Shown here piece by piece: positions 44,812-54,907 of a DNA stretch of 62,654 nucleotides (position 1 is the stretch's first letter; each line of letters starts with the position of its first letter). A model generated the notes under the pieces. It was not told where the DNA came from. It did no database searches and worked only from the letters and a program-made list of their open reading frames with translations. Origin of the DNA: an uncultured Bacteroides sp. (GTDB lineage: Bacteria > Bacteroidota > Bacteroidia > Bacteroidales > Bacteroidaceae); assembly GCA_947574505.1 (NCBI GenBank), contig CANPJW010000013.1:1-62654 (forward strand), read 5' to 3'. A program made the translations under genes and the position numbers.

Positions 44812-46017
44812 CTATCCGATCTTTTTCTTCTTCAAATTAGGCAGAAAGAACGTGACCAGTCCCAGCAACGGCATATAAGCACATATATTATAAACATACT
44901 CAATACTTGTCTTATCCGCCAAGTTACCAAGCACAGCCGATGCAACACCGGCAACCCCGAAAGCAAATCCGAAGAACAGGCCTGATATTAATCCAAGTTT
45001 GGTAGGAAGTAGCTCTTGAGCATAAAGCAATATGGCAGGGAAAGCGGAAGAAAGCATCAATCCCACGCAGAAACTTAAAATAATAGTCCATACCAGATTA
45101 GCGTGAGGCATCAGTAAACTGAACGGGGCAGCTCCCAAAATTGAAGCCCAAATAACATACTTCCGCCCGACGCGGTCGCCTACGGGGCCGCCCACCAATG
45201 TTCCGATAGCCGTAGCAACCAAGAATATAAATAAATATAGCTGCGATTCCTGTACGCTAACATTGAATTTGTGAATCAGAAAAAATGTATAATAACTGGT
45301 CAGACTCGCCATATAGATATATTTCGAGAAAATCAATATCAGTAATATCCCGATAGAGATAGCCGTTTTATCCATAGGCAAAGGGAGATGAACCGGTTTT
45401 CTGACGCTGACAGTCTGAGCCTTCATCCGGTTGAGATAAGACTTATACCATTTGCAAATCGGATACATGACTCCGATAGCTGCAACCGCTACAAATGCAA
45501 ATATGAAAAGATGCTGTCTTCCATAAGGGGCAACGAGCAAAGCCACCAATAAAGGGCCTAGCGAACCACCCAAATTGCCACCTACCTGAAAGAGTGATTG
45601 TGCCAGTCCGCGTTTTCCACCCGAAGCGAGAAATGTGATGCGCGAGGCTTCCGGGTGCAATACGGAAGAACCGATTCCGATTAAGAATACGGACAGTAGT
45701 ATCCAATAAAGATTATCAGAAAAAGCTAAGTTTATCAGTCCTATCATGGTGATGCTCATTCCGATAGGCAATGACCATGCGACGGGATATTTATCAAAGA
45801 TGATTCCGGTAATCGGTTGGAAGACCGAAGCTGATAGCTGATAAATCAGTGTGATAAGACCGATTTGCGCAAAACTCAATCCTAAATCATCTTTGAATAG
45901 CGGATAAGCTGCTGATACAACGGACTGTAAAAGGTCATTGAGACAGTGTGAAAGACTTAATGCGATTAAGATGGAAAATGTAATTTTTCCTACGGGTTGT
46001 TCCTGATTTTGTATCAT
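44812..46017 (-). CDS. MFS transporter, fosmidomycin-resistance (Fsr) type
   Basis: A 401-residue transporter with about twelve membrane helices. The N-terminal HCLNDLLQSVVSAAYPLF and the central SGGKRGLAQSLFQVGGNLGG are typical of the Fsr group of the major facilitator superfamily, and GDRVGRKY is the MFS loop motif. Members export fosmidomycin or other small compounds by proton antiport. The substrate here is unknown. CAAAGGTA at 46058-46065 (TACCTTTG on the minus strand) fits a -7 element. Confidence 0.88.
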   Translation of the reverse strand: MIQNQEQPVGKITFSILIALSLSHCLNDLLQSVVSAAYPLFKDDLGLSFAQIGLITLIYQLSASVFQPITGIIFDKYPVAWSLPIGMSITMIGLINLAFSDNLYWILLSVFLIGIGSSVLHPEASRITFLASGGKRGLAQSLFQVGGNLGGSLGPLLVALLVAPYGRQHLFIFAFVAVAAIGVMYPICKWYKSYLNRMKAQTVSVRKPVHLPLPMDKTAISIGILLILIFSKYIYMASLTSYYTFFLIHKFNVSVQESQLYLFIFLVATAIGTLVGGPVGDRVGRKYVIWASILGAAPFSLLMPHANLVWTIILSFCVGLMLSSAFPAILLYAQELLPTKLGLISGLFFGFAFGVAGVASAVLGNLADKTSIEYVYNICAYMPLLGLVTFFLPNLKKKKIG

Positions 46018-46233
46018 GATACCTATTGCTTTAGAAGTGTTCCTGAAAAATTGGCTGCAAAGGTACGCAAACTTTCCTGTTTTTCTAAAACTAAGGATTG
46101 TAAATTGTCGTTAATTCAGTTTTGAGTTACTGAACTATTCTTTATACCTGCTGTTGTTGAATTAAAAAAGGAGGATAAAATGAACTTTATTGGGTATATA
46201 ATTTATTTTTAATCTAAAAAACTGAACTTAATT

Positions 46234-46521
46234 ATGGAATGTAGACATGGAAATTTCTGGATTGGACTTGGACTTGGTTCTATCCTTGGTGCTATTGCTT
46301 ATCGTCTTTCACGTACCGCAAAAGCCAAACAACTGGAAAATGAAATTTATGACGCTATCCACCGCATTGGTCGCGATGCTGAGGCGGTGGCAGCTTGTGC
46401 AGAGAAAAAAGCAATGAATCTTGGACTGAAAGCGGTAGAAACCGGAGCCGAAATTGCTGATAAAGTGGCAGCAGAAGCCGATAAGATGGCTGGAAAAGCA
46501 AAAAAAAAGTGGGAGAAATAA
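46234..46521 (+). CDS. YtxH-like small membrane protein
   Basis: A 95-residue protein. Residues 8-25 form one glycine-zipper membrane helix (FWIGLGLGSILGAIAYRLS), followed by an Ala/Lys/Glu-rich amphipathic helix to the end (AEIADKVAAEADKMAGKAKK). This resembles YtxH/YqjD-type stress or ribosome-docking membrane proteins, but assignment is only by shape. It is a single-gene unit with no clear -33/-7 pair. Confidence 0.7.
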   Translation: MECRHGNFWIGLGLGSILGAIAYRLSRTAKAKQLENEIYDAIHRIGRDAEAVAACAEKKAMNLGLKAVETGAEIADKVAAEADKMAGKAKKKWEK

Positions 46522-46611
46522 TATTTTCAGAATTGGTAATCAGTTAACATATAGTTGATTATCAATTCTTTTTTACTATTTTATTCGCTTGTGTATACAC
46601 TGAATATTATC

Positions 46612-46625
46612 GTGTGCTCGCACAC
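46612..46625. promoter_or_regulatory. Palindromic operator candidate 1 (LacI family)
   Basis: GTGTGCTCGCACAC is a perfect palindrome. It lies in a 373-bp gene-free region, 207 bp upstream of a second palindrome with the same GTGTG...CACAC core. TATATTTG at 46755-46762, between the two, resembles a -7 element. The pair could allow DNA looping by a LacI-type tetramer. Confidence 0.65.
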
Positions 46626-46818
46626 ACTTTACCGCTTTCTCTATTCTTTTCTATCTTTTTCGTGATAAAAACTATTTTTTTCTCTTCTTTATCTGCTTTC
46701 AGGAGTACTTTTTACTGATGATTTTGGCTCTTTTCTTATGTTTAATAACATGTGTATATTTGCTATGTTTGATATAAGTGTTTGATAATTAATTTTATAA
46801 TCTATTTGTGTTATCGTG

Positions 46819-46866
46819 TGTGTGCGCACACATTATTGCTTAATTCAATAATTCATTTTACTTTTG
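46819..46866 (+). promoter_or_regulatory. Operator candidate 2 and promoter of the LacI/uxu genes
   Basis: TGTGTGCGCACACA (46819-46832) is a perfect 14-bp palindrome ending 3 bp before a complete promoter: TTGC (46836-46839), 19 bp, TACTTTTG (46859-46866). The LacI-family gene starts at 46895. The position just upstream of the -33 element suits control of RNA polymerase access, so autoregulation by the regulator is likely. Confidence 0.7.
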
Positions 46867-46894
46867 TCATCGAAAAACAAGATATTTATTAAGG

Positions 46895-47965
46895 ATGGAC
46901 AAAGAATTCTCAAATATTCGTATTGTAGACATCGCTAAAATGGCGGGTGTCTCTGTCGGCACGGTGGATAGAGTCATTCATAATCGTGGACGGGTATCTG
47001 AAGAAAACAGGAAAAAGGTGCAGGCTATTTTGGAGATGGTTCATTATCAGCCTAATCTCATGGCGCGTTCATTGGCGTCCAAGAAACAGTATCACTTTGT
47101 CGCAATCACTCCGTCTTTTGCTCAGGGAGAGTATTGGGAAGCCATTTCAGAAGGCATTGATAAGGCTGCTTCCGAAATGGAGTCTTATAATATAACTATC
47201 ACAAAGCTCTTTTTTGACCAGTATAACAACAAAACTTTTGATGATATAGTCCGTAATCTGTTGGATGAAAAGGTGGATGGTGTGTTAATCGCCACATTGT
47301 TTACCGATTCTGTTATCCGGCTTTCGCGTGAACTCGACCGATTCGAAATTCCCTATATTTATGTCGATTCCAATATTGAGGGACAGCATCAACTTGCCTA
47401 TTTCGGTACAGAATCTTATGATGCCGGAGTTATTGCCGCCAGGTTGTTGACAGACAGAATTTCTCCTGCTTCCGATATTCTTATGGCACGGATTGTCCAT
47501 AGTGGAAAGAATGACTCCAATCAGGGAAGAAACCGCAGGGAGGGATTTTGTCGTTATCTGAAAGAGATGGGATTCACTGGAAATCTGCATGAGGTGGAGT
47601 TGAAAATCAATGATTCGGTGTACAATTTCACGAAACTTGATGAAATCTTTGAATCAAATCCGAATATAGAAGGAACTGTTATTTTTAATTCTACCTGCTA
47701 TATTTTAGGGAATTACCTGAAAGCAAGAGCCATGCAGTCGGTAAAACTGGTAGGTTATGACCTTATAGAGAGAAATACACAGTTACTTTCGGAAGGAGTG
47801 ATTACCGCATTGGTTGCGCAGCGTCCCGAAAGGCAGGGATACGAAGGAATTAAGTCCCTATGCAATCATCTGTTGTTCAAGCAACATTCTGAAAAGGTAA
47901 ATCTTATGCCGATAGATATTCTCCTTAAAGAGAATCTGAAATATTATCTGAACAATAAACTATAA
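46895..47965 (+). CDS. LacI-family regulator of hexuronate genes
   Basis: A 356-residue regulator. The N-terminal LacI HTH (IVDIAKMAGVSVGTVDRVIH) and hinge helix (NLMARSLASKK) are followed by a periplasmic-binding-protein-like sugar domain. It precedes uxuB and uxuA on the same strand (22-bp gap), so its ligand is probably a hexuronate or a derivative such as mannonate. Two GTGTG...CACAC palindromes upstream are the likely binding sites. The ligand and target set are inferred from context. Confidence 0.9.
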   Translation: MDKEFSNIRIVDIAKMAGVSVGTVDRVIHNRGRVSEENRKKVQAILEMVHYQPNLMARSLASKKQYHFVAITPSFAQGEYWEAISEGIDKAASEMESYNITITKLFFDQYNNKTFDDIVRNLLDEKVDGVLIATLFTDSVIRLSRELDRFEIPYIYVDSNIEGQHQLAYFGTESYDAGVIAARLLTDRISPASDILMARIVHSGKNDSNQGRNRREGFCRYLKEMGFTGNLHEVELKINDSVYNFTKLDEIFESNPNIEGTVIFNSTCYILGNYLKARAMQSVKLVGYDLIERNTQLLSEGVITALVAQRPERQGYEGIKSLCNHLLFKQHSEKVNLMPIDILLKENLKYYLNNKL

Positions 47966-47987
47966 ATATAATAAATTTTTAGAAACC

Positions 47988-48800
47988 ATGAATGAATTAT
48001 TTAACGTAAAGGACAAAGTTGTTGTAATTACCGGTGGAGCCGGAATCTTGGGTAAAGGAATTGCTGCATACCTCGCAAAAGAAGGCGCAAAAGTGGTTGT
48101 GCTCGACAGAAGCGAAGAAACAGGAAAAGCATTGGTAGACAGTATCAAAGCTGAGGGCAACGAAGCCATGTTCCTTTACACTGACGTAATGGATAAAGAA
48201 GTATTGGAAGGCAACAAAGTAGAAATCATGAAAGCTTATGGTCGCATTGACGTATTGTTGAACGCTGCCGGAGGTAACATGGCAGGTGCTACAATCGCAC
48301 CGGATAAAACGTTCTTCGATTTGCAGATTGACGCATTTAAGAAAGTGGTGGATTTGAACCTTTTCGGTACAGTATTGCCTACAATGGTATTTGCTGAAGT
48401 TATGGTAGAACAGAAGAAAGGTTCAATCGTAAACTTCTGCTCTGAATCTGCACTTCGTCCGTTGACTCGTGTCGTTGGTTATGGTGCAGCTAAAGCAGCT
48501 ATTGCTAACTTTACTAAATATATGGCTGGTGAATTGGCTTTGAAATTCGGTAACGGCTTGCGTGTAAACGCTATCGCTCCGGGTTTCTTCCTGACTGAAC
48601 AGAACCGTACATTATTGACTAATCCTGACGGTTCTTTGACCGACCGTTCAAAGACAATCCTTGCTCATACTCCGTTCAACCGTTTCGGTGAACCGGAAGA
48701 TCTTTACGGAACAATCCACTATTTGATTAGTGATGCTTCTAACTTCGTAACAGGTACAGTAGCTGTTATTGATGGTGGTTTCGACGCATTCTCTATTTAA
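47988..48800 (+). CDS. uxuB: SDR-type D-mannonate oxidoreductase (fructuronate reductase)
   Basis: A 270-residue short-chain dehydrogenase. The NAD(P) site is ITGGAGILGKGIA, followed by NAAGG, and catalysis uses the Ser in NFCSES plus YGAAK. It is assigned as the SDR-type UxuB (as in Bacillus) because uxuA follows directly. It would interconvert D-fructuronate and D-mannonate in glucuronate breakdown. The classical E. coli UxuB belongs to another family, so the call rests on context and on Bacteroidetes precedent. Confidence 0.85.
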   Translation: MNELFNVKDKVVVITGGAGILGKGIAAYLAKEGAKVVVLDRSEETGKALVDSIKAEGNEAMFLYTDVMDKEVLEGNKVEIMKAYGRIDVLLNAAGGNMAGATIAPDKTFFDLQIDAFKKVVDLNLFGTVLPTMVFAEVMVEQKKGSIVNFCSESALRPLTRVVGYGAAKAAIANFTKYMAGELALKFGNGLRVNAIAPGFFLTEQNRTLLTNPDGSLTDRSKTILAHTPFNRFGEPEDLYGTIHYLISDASNFVTGTVAVIDGGFDAFSI

Positions 48801-48821
48801 TAAATGGAGAATTGGGAATTA

Positions 48822-48904
48822 AAAATTGAGAATTGGCTGCACAGCATCCGCATGTAGGCTCTCAACTTTTGATTCTCAACTTTTATTTCTTAATTCTCAA
48901 TTTT
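48822..48904. repeat. 13-bp inverted repeat between uxuB and uxuA
   Basis: AAAATTGAGAATT (48822-48834) pairs with AATTCTCAATTTT (48892-48904). Further AATTG and CTCAACTTTT words repeat inside (CTCAACTTTT occurs twice, 48860-48883). The whole 126-bp gap is made of such words, so a large hairpin can form in the uxuB-uxuA transcript. It may stabilise or separate the two messages. Confidence 0.65.
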
Positions 48905-48914
48905 CAATTCTTAA

Positions 48915-50096
<1,182 letters not shown>

Positions 50097-50130
50097 TCTG
50101 AGTACATAATTAGCATTATTATAATTAAGA

Positions 50131-50178
50131 AACACTACGGCTATTATTGATTGAAATAATAGTTGTAGTGTTTTTTAT
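50131..50178 (+). terminator. Intrinsic terminator after uxuA
   Basis: AACACTAC (50131-50138) pairs with GTAGTGTT (50165-50172), and inside it CTATTATT pairs with AATAATAG. A run of T follows. It is 34 bp after the uxuA stop. Confidence 0.85.
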
Positions 50179-50266
50179 TTGGTCTTTTTCCCTGATTGGG
50201 GAATGAATATATCGAACAAGCCTCCGACGTGCGTATCTTTATCTTTTTTTTCACCGATTCCGCTCT

Positions 50267-50770
50267 CTATGGCTCGGGAATAATTAACAATGCGATTTGG
50301 GCGCAGGCCTCAGCGTCAGCAAGTGCGTGGTGATGGTTGTTCAAGTCATATCCGCATCGTTTTGCTACTGTGTGTAACTGATGATTGGGTAGTTCTTTGC
50401 CGAATACTTTCCTCGAAGTACGGCAAGTGCAATAGAATTTATAATTGGGATAATTCATTCCATACAATTCATGAACCGCCCGGAGACAACCTTCATCGAA
50501 AGGACTGTTGTGAGCTACAAGCGGTAACCCCTCTATCAACGGTTTGATTTCAGCCCATACATCGGGAAAATCTTCGGCTTCTATCGTATCATCGTAAGTT
50601 AGTCCGTGAATTGCTGTTGTCCATTGGGTGTAATAATTGGGAGCAGGACGGATGAGACGATAGATTTTATTCACAATCTTACCGTCTCTTACAATAACAA
50701 CACCGATACTGCATACACTGGTACGCTTGCCGTTGGCTGTTTCAAAGTCGATTGCTGCAAAGTCTTTCAT
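50267..50770 (-). CDS. DnaQ-like DEDDh 3'-5' exonuclease
   Basis: A 167-residue single-domain exonuclease. Exo I is AAIDFETANG (Asp and Glu), Exo II is VAHNSPFDEG, and Exo III is HHALADAEACAQ with the DEDDh His. It matches the DNA polymerase III epsilon-like family, but without the polymerase-binding tail of true DnaQ, so it is probably a stand-alone nuclease in repair or RNA/DNA turnover. Single gene, convergent with uxuA. Confidence 0.9.
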   Translation of the reverse strand: MKDFAAIDFETANGKRTSVCSIGVVIVRDGKIVNKIYRLIRPAPNYYTQWTTAIHGLTYDDTIEAEDFPDVWAEIKPLIEGLPLVAHNSPFDEGCLRAVHELYGMNYPNYKFYCTCRTSRKVFGKELPNHQLHTVAKRCGYDLNNHHHALADAEACAQIALLIIPEP

Positions 50771-50937
50771 TAATCCTATTCTTTTTCATGAAAGAAATAT
50801 TCTTTCTTTTCGTTATGTCCTTGTGAACAAATTATAAATCGATTGCAAATATAACATTTATTGTGTTGAATAGATTATATTTGTTGCTGTATAATTGCTC
50901 TTATGATGTTATATAAAATCCTTTAATCATCGAAGAT

Positions 50938-51639
50938 ATGAAAAAGTTGTTTTTATTGGTTTTTGTCTTGTTTGCATGGAATATCTTTGTCAATGCTCAG
51001 GATAGTGATGCAAGATATGTTGAAGTAATCGGTTCTTCGGAGGTAGAAATTGTTCCGGACGAAATACATTTTCTGATTCAGATAAAGGAATATTGGGAAG
51101 AAGAATATACGGGTAAATCAAAGAAAGAGGAAGACTTTCGGACAAAAGTGCCATTGGCTATGATTGAAAAGGATTTGCGCCGGAGTTTACATAAAATCGG
51201 AATATCGGATGAGGCTATCCGTACACAAGAAGTGGGAGAATATTGGCGTCAAAGGGGGAAGGAGTTTCTGATAGGCAAACAACTGGATATTCGTCTTACG
51301 GATTTCAATCAAATTAATTCCATTATCCGTTGCGTTAATACATGGGGAATTGAGTCCATGCGTATCGGGGAACTGAAACATAAAGATTTGCCTATGTATA
51401 GGAGGCAGGGGAAGATTGAAGCACTGAAAGCAGCCCGTGAAAAAGCGTCTGATTTGGTGGAAGCAATGGGACAGCAATTGGGGGAAGTCATTCGTATCAT
51501 TGAACCTGCTGATAATAACATAAGTCGTTACCTTCCTTTTCAGGCACAGAGCAATGTCAATATGGGGACGGCGACTACCGAACAGTACCGTGTCATTAAG
51601 TTGAGATATGAGATGACTGCCCGTTTTGCTATAAAATAA
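50938..51639 (+). CDS. SIMPL-domain (DUF541) secreted protein
   Basis: A 233-residue protein with a signal peptide ending at about residue 20 (FVNAQDS) and a SIMPL/DUF541 domain. The start ARYVEVIGSSEVEIVPDEI and the later ALKAAREKASDLVEAMGQQLG fit the family. Members are periplasmic or surface proteins of poorly known function, linked to oxidative stress or antigenicity elsewhere. TATATTTG at 50876-50883 fits a -7 element. Confidence 0.87.
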   Translation: MKKLFLLVFVLFAWNIFVNAQDSDARYVEVIGSSEVEIVPDEIHFLIQIKEYWEEEYTGKSKKEEDFRTKVPLAMIEKDLRRSLHKIGISDEAIRTQEVGEYWRQRGKEFLIGKQLDIRLTDFNQINSIIRCVNTWGIESMRIGELKHKDLPMYRRQGKIEALKAAREKASDLVEAMGQQLGEVIRIIEPADNNISRYLPFQAQSNVNMGTATTEQYRVIKLRYEMTARFAIK

Positions 51640-51671
51640 ATGCTTGTTAATCAGGCATACTACACTCTTTT

Positions 51672-51869
51672 TCACTCAAGATGCTCGCCAAATAGCTGGC
51701 AAAATCCTTGCTTATTGAACTGATAATACATTTCGATGCGTTCCGGTATGTCGTTCTCAAGCAATAGGAGCAGTTCTCTTGCAAATTCGTGTTTTGCCAT
51801 AAATGAAGCTCCGTTGCAGATGGTACCGATGATTTTGCTTTTCTCTATGGCTTGTTTTACAATCGGCAC
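51672..51869 (-). pseudogene. Remnant of a DJ-1/PfpI-family gene
   Basis: A 65-codon frame (GTG start). PIVKQAIEKSKIIGTICNGA matches the nucleophile-elbow region of DJ-1/PfpI proteins (the Cys of TICNG). It jumps after FMAKHEF straight into what looks like the C-terminal tail (FARELLLLLEND, YYQFNKQGFC). The family is about 190 residues long, so the N-terminal third and a middle block are missing. It looks like a gene after an internal deletion and not a working enzyme. Confidence 0.65.
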
Positions 51870-52152
51870 TATTCTCCAATTTGAGTGACAAAAGTAACTC
51901 TATTTTCATAAAATCTACCAAAATTACCGAAATATATTTGATTACTAAGGGCAGAGTTGCGGGAATTTTGTTGTTTTTATCATGAATACAGCAAAAAAGT
52001 TTGAGTTACGCAAAAAGGCTGCGTACCACTGCGCCTATCTTTGTCGAAGAAACAAGGAAACAGGTCAAGTATGGGTTACTTCAACACATTCTTTAGGGTA
52101 GAAATTACTAGTACGATTATCCGTTTTTCTGTTTCGCAAAAAAACAAATATA

Positions 52153-52252
52153 GAGGTAGGACAGTAGCTTCGGGATTATCTGAAATGAGGTCAACCGGAG
52201 CTTACTTCTTAACGGTGGCTATTGCTGGTTCGAATCCGGCCTGTTCTACCTC
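52153..52252 (+). other. tRNA-like relic or structured RNA
   Basis: GAGGTAGGACAG (52153-52164) pairs along 12 bp (one G-U) with CTGTTCTACCTC (52241-52252). Directly inside the 3' arm is a good T-arm: GCTGG, loop TTCGAAT, CCGGC (52224-52240). A 7-bp acceptor AGGACAG/CTGTTCT would give a 91-nt tRNA, but no proper D-arm or anticodon arm can be drawn in 52165-52223. The remaining bases of 51870-52352 show no other gene. The frame 52041-52340 looks like chance, since part of it is the translated T-arm. Confidence 0.4.
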
Positions 52253-52352
52253 TTTTTTATCAACTAAGGTCAAGGAAGGCTTACTTCAAAAACAGCAGGA
52301 ATGCACCATTGATTCACAGTCTCCCGATTACCTTACTTAAAAAACACAACGT

Positions 52353-54599
52353 ATGAAAAAAGAGTTATTGAAAGTATCTGTCAGGCAAAATGCAATTTAT
52401 CTGCCAGCGATAGAAGGAACAGAAAAGCGCGAAGCATTGACTTCGACTACTGTAACATTGGTTGCTCAACTTCGAAAAGTGGGATATAGCTTATCCGAGG
52501 AGTTGCTGCATGCTGTCAATCAGTTGCATCCGGCGCAACAGATGGAGATTCTTCAGGTGATGAAGGAGGTATTGGGCGTGACGCTCAATTGGGCTCCATT
52601 GGTGAAAGGCTGGGATACACCTACCGGAGAAACAGGATTAGACCATTTGATAACATGGATTGCCAACATCTTCAATAGCCAGAAAGGCGTGAAGCTGCCC
52701 TGCGGACACGTGATTCCCGATAATACCTTCCCTTTGGAGCGATACAACGGCTGTCCCTTCTGCGGAACTCCGTTTGAAACGTCCGCTACGGAATACTTCG
52801 GACAGGGAAGCAAGCTGAAAGTCCTTGAACTTTGGCGGGAAGAGGAGTTGAATGGTTTCTTCCGCGACCTGCTTGAATCGCGTACGGCTCTTGATGCCAC
52901 GCAAGTGGATAGCTTGAAGATTTTGCTTGGCGAACTTCCGTTGCCGGCAGTCGGAATCAAGATGAAAGAAACTTTGATGCTGGTGATAGATACATTGGTG
53001 GAGCAGGACAGGGCACAGGAAGCGCAAATCTATTTCTCCACTCCGAACGATATATTGCGTTATCTGTGGTATAAGAAAACCGGATTCCTGCAAATCATCG
53101 AACCTAAGACTATCATCCGTAAGGCAGGTAGAAACAATGCGCATATAACTGCTGTTTTGGATAAAAGCCGTTCGGCTGCTCAGGCGAAGCGTGAGGAACT
53201 GAAGTTGAAATACACCCGCCGTGAATGTAAAATGGTAGCCCTCTGGCTGAATAACCTGGAGATGAACGCGGAAAAGGCTTGCGAAATCATGCATCCGAAA
53301 AGGGAGATGTGGGTACGTATGATACGTGCGCTGCGTTTGGCGGAATATGCCCGTAAGCCGGGATTCGGGAATTTGAAGGAGTTGATGGATGTATTCTACT
53401 GTCAGACATATACGGTTTGGCAGGGAGAGGTGGATCGTTACCGTTTGAAGGCGGATGCCGCACAGACTTTCGCCTTGTTGAAGCAGCGGCCGGGTATGTT
53501 TGCACGTTCCTTGTTTGCCAATATGCTTTGGTTCGGACCGGAAGAGACGTTGGCTGCATTCAAGGAAGTCGTTCATTTGTTGCCGGTCCGTCTGGTGGTC
53601 ACTTTGGGTATGTATGCGGAGAACTACTTTGAGCAAGGACATAAGAGAATGGTGAAACCTTTGGGCGGTAATGCTCATTTGATAGAACCTCACTATTTGG
53701 TGGGTCTTTATATGGAAGACCAGTTGAAAGCAATGGTGAAAGATGTGCAGGACTTGTGTAAGGAAGTCGTGACTGCCCGTTTTGCTAACGCGGTGGTCGA
53801 GGGAGAGAACAAAAGCATATATATCGACCCTATGTTGTTCCATATCCCGTTGTCTATCGGCGACCGTAGCGAGACGGTTCAGGATACTTCCTGTGCCTTG
53901 CAGGGAACACGTTTCCCGGTAGAAGGGGATAAGGTGCGCCTGTTCATGCAGTGGGGAAAAGGGCTTCCGGCACAGCATCTGGATATGGACTTGAGTTGCC
54001 ACATCACTTTGCCGTCAACAACGGAAGTTTGCTCTTATTTCAACTTGCAGGCTATCGGTGCCAAGCATAGCGGAGATATCCGAAGCATCCCCGACAAGAA
54101 AGGTACTGCCGAGTATATCGAACTCGATTTGAATGAACTGAACCGTGTAGGTGCGCAGTATGTGGTTTTCACTTGTAATGCGTATAGCAATGGTGCTATC
54201 TCTCCTAATCTGGTAGTCGGTTGGATGAACTCTGCTTATCCGATGAGGATATCAGAGAAGACCGGAGTGGCATACGACCCTTCTTGCGTTCAGCATCAGG
54301 TACGTGTTTCCCAAAGTTTGCAGAAAGGACTTGTTTTCGGGGTATTGAAAGTGAAAGAGAGAGAAATCGTTTGGCTGGAAACACCTTTCGGCGGACAGAC
54401 CATTCTTTCTTTGGATACACAATCTATCAAAAAGTATCTGAATAAATTGGATGCGAAAACCACCGTTGGCGAACTGTTGGTAATCAAAGCACAAGCACAG
54501 GGATTGAAGTTGGCTGATACACCGGAAGCGGACGAAGTATATACCCGTGAATGGGCTTTGAATACTGCTGCTGTGACTAAGTTGCTGTTGGGTGATTAA
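52353..54599 (+). CDS. Large RING/zinc-ribbon and TerD-like protein, unknown function
   Basis: A 748-residue soluble protein. Residues about 115-143 hold a Cys/His cluster (LPCGHVIPDNTF, then GCPFCGTPF) like a RING or zinc ribbon. The middle (150-480) is helical and rich in Trp and charged residues. The C-terminal part (about 530-700) resembles a TerD-type beta sandwich: LDMDLSCHITLP, KHSGDIRSIPD and VVFTCNAYSNG. From memory this is the architecture of MXAN_6230/SCO0854-family RING proteins. TerD domains bind calcium and occur in stress and phage-response clusters. No ter genes are seen nearby. Confidence 0.7.
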   Translation: MKKELLKVSVRQNAIYLPAIEGTEKREALTSTTVTLVAQLRKVGYSLSEELLHAVNQLHPAQQMEILQVMKEVLGVTLNWAPLVKGWDTPTGETGLDHLITWIANIFNSQKGVKLPCGHVIPDNTFPLERYNGCPFCGTPFETSATEYFGQGSKLKVLELWREEELNGFFRDLLESRTALDATQVDSLKILLGELPLPAVGIKMKETLMLVIDTLVEQDRAQEAQIYFSTPNDILRYLWYKKTGFLQIIEPKTIIRKAGRNNAHITAVLDKSRSAAQAKREELKLKYTRRECKMVALWLNNLEMNAEKACEIMHPKREMWVRMIRALRLAEYARKPGFGNLKELMDVFYCQTYTVWQGEVDRYRLKADAAQTFALLKQRPGMFARSLFANMLWFGPEETLAAFKEVVHLLPVRLVVTLGMYAENYFEQGHKRMVKPLGGNAHLIEPHYLVGLYMEDQLKAMVKDVQDLCKEVVTARFANAVVEGENKSIYIDPMLFHIPLSIGDRSETVQDTSCALQGTRFPVEGDKVRLFMQWGKGLPAQHLDMDLSCHITLPSTTEVCSYFNLQAIGAKHSGDIRSIPDKKGTAEYIELDLNELNRVGAQYVVFTCNAYSNGAISPNLVVGWMNSAYPMRISEKTGVAYDPSCVQHQVRVSQSLQKGLVFGVLKVKEREIVWLETPFGGQTILSLDTQSIKKYLNKLDAKTTVGELLVIKAQAQGLKLADTPEADEVYTREWALNTAAVTKLLLGD

Positions 54600-54853
54600 T
54601 TTCTGCCGGTCAACTAAGTCTTTTCTTCCTAATATTTATAAGTTGTATTACGATAAAGTATAATCCGAGAAGGGAAACTGCGTAAGAGAGGGGCGGGAAG
54701 GAATGTGTTTTATGTATGGAAGCTGGAAGAATAAGATTATAATAGGTAATTGTCTTTCTTTTTGCTAACAATTTTGTTCCTTTGTTTGTCTATAAAGAAT
54801 AGATGCGTATACAAGATAATAGTGATTATTTTTCTAATATCGTATATAAGCAA

Positions 54854-54868
54854 TGAGCTTTTGAGAAA
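54854..54868 (+). promoter_or_regulatory. Operator candidate upstream of the broken araC-type gene
   Basis: TGAGCTTTTGAGAAA matches the site at 55858-55872 exactly and most of the site at 55882-55896. It ends 7 bp before TACTTTTG (54876-54883), a -7 element, so it covers the -33 region of the regulator promoter. Otherwise the 308-bp gap 54600-54907 shows nothing. Confidence 0.6.
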
Positions 54869-54907
54869 TGTTTTGTACTTTTGCAAGCAAATAAATTGAA
54901 GCAAGAT

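Noticed and set aside
52041..52340. 99-codon frame upstream of the RING/TerD-like gene
   Set aside because: It partly translates the T-arm of the tRNA-like sequence (AGSNPAC) and has no domain or signal.
52638..54002. 454-codon frame on the minus strand
   Set aside because: It lies fully antisense to the 748-residue gene, has no family pattern, and its codons mirror those of the plus-strand gene.
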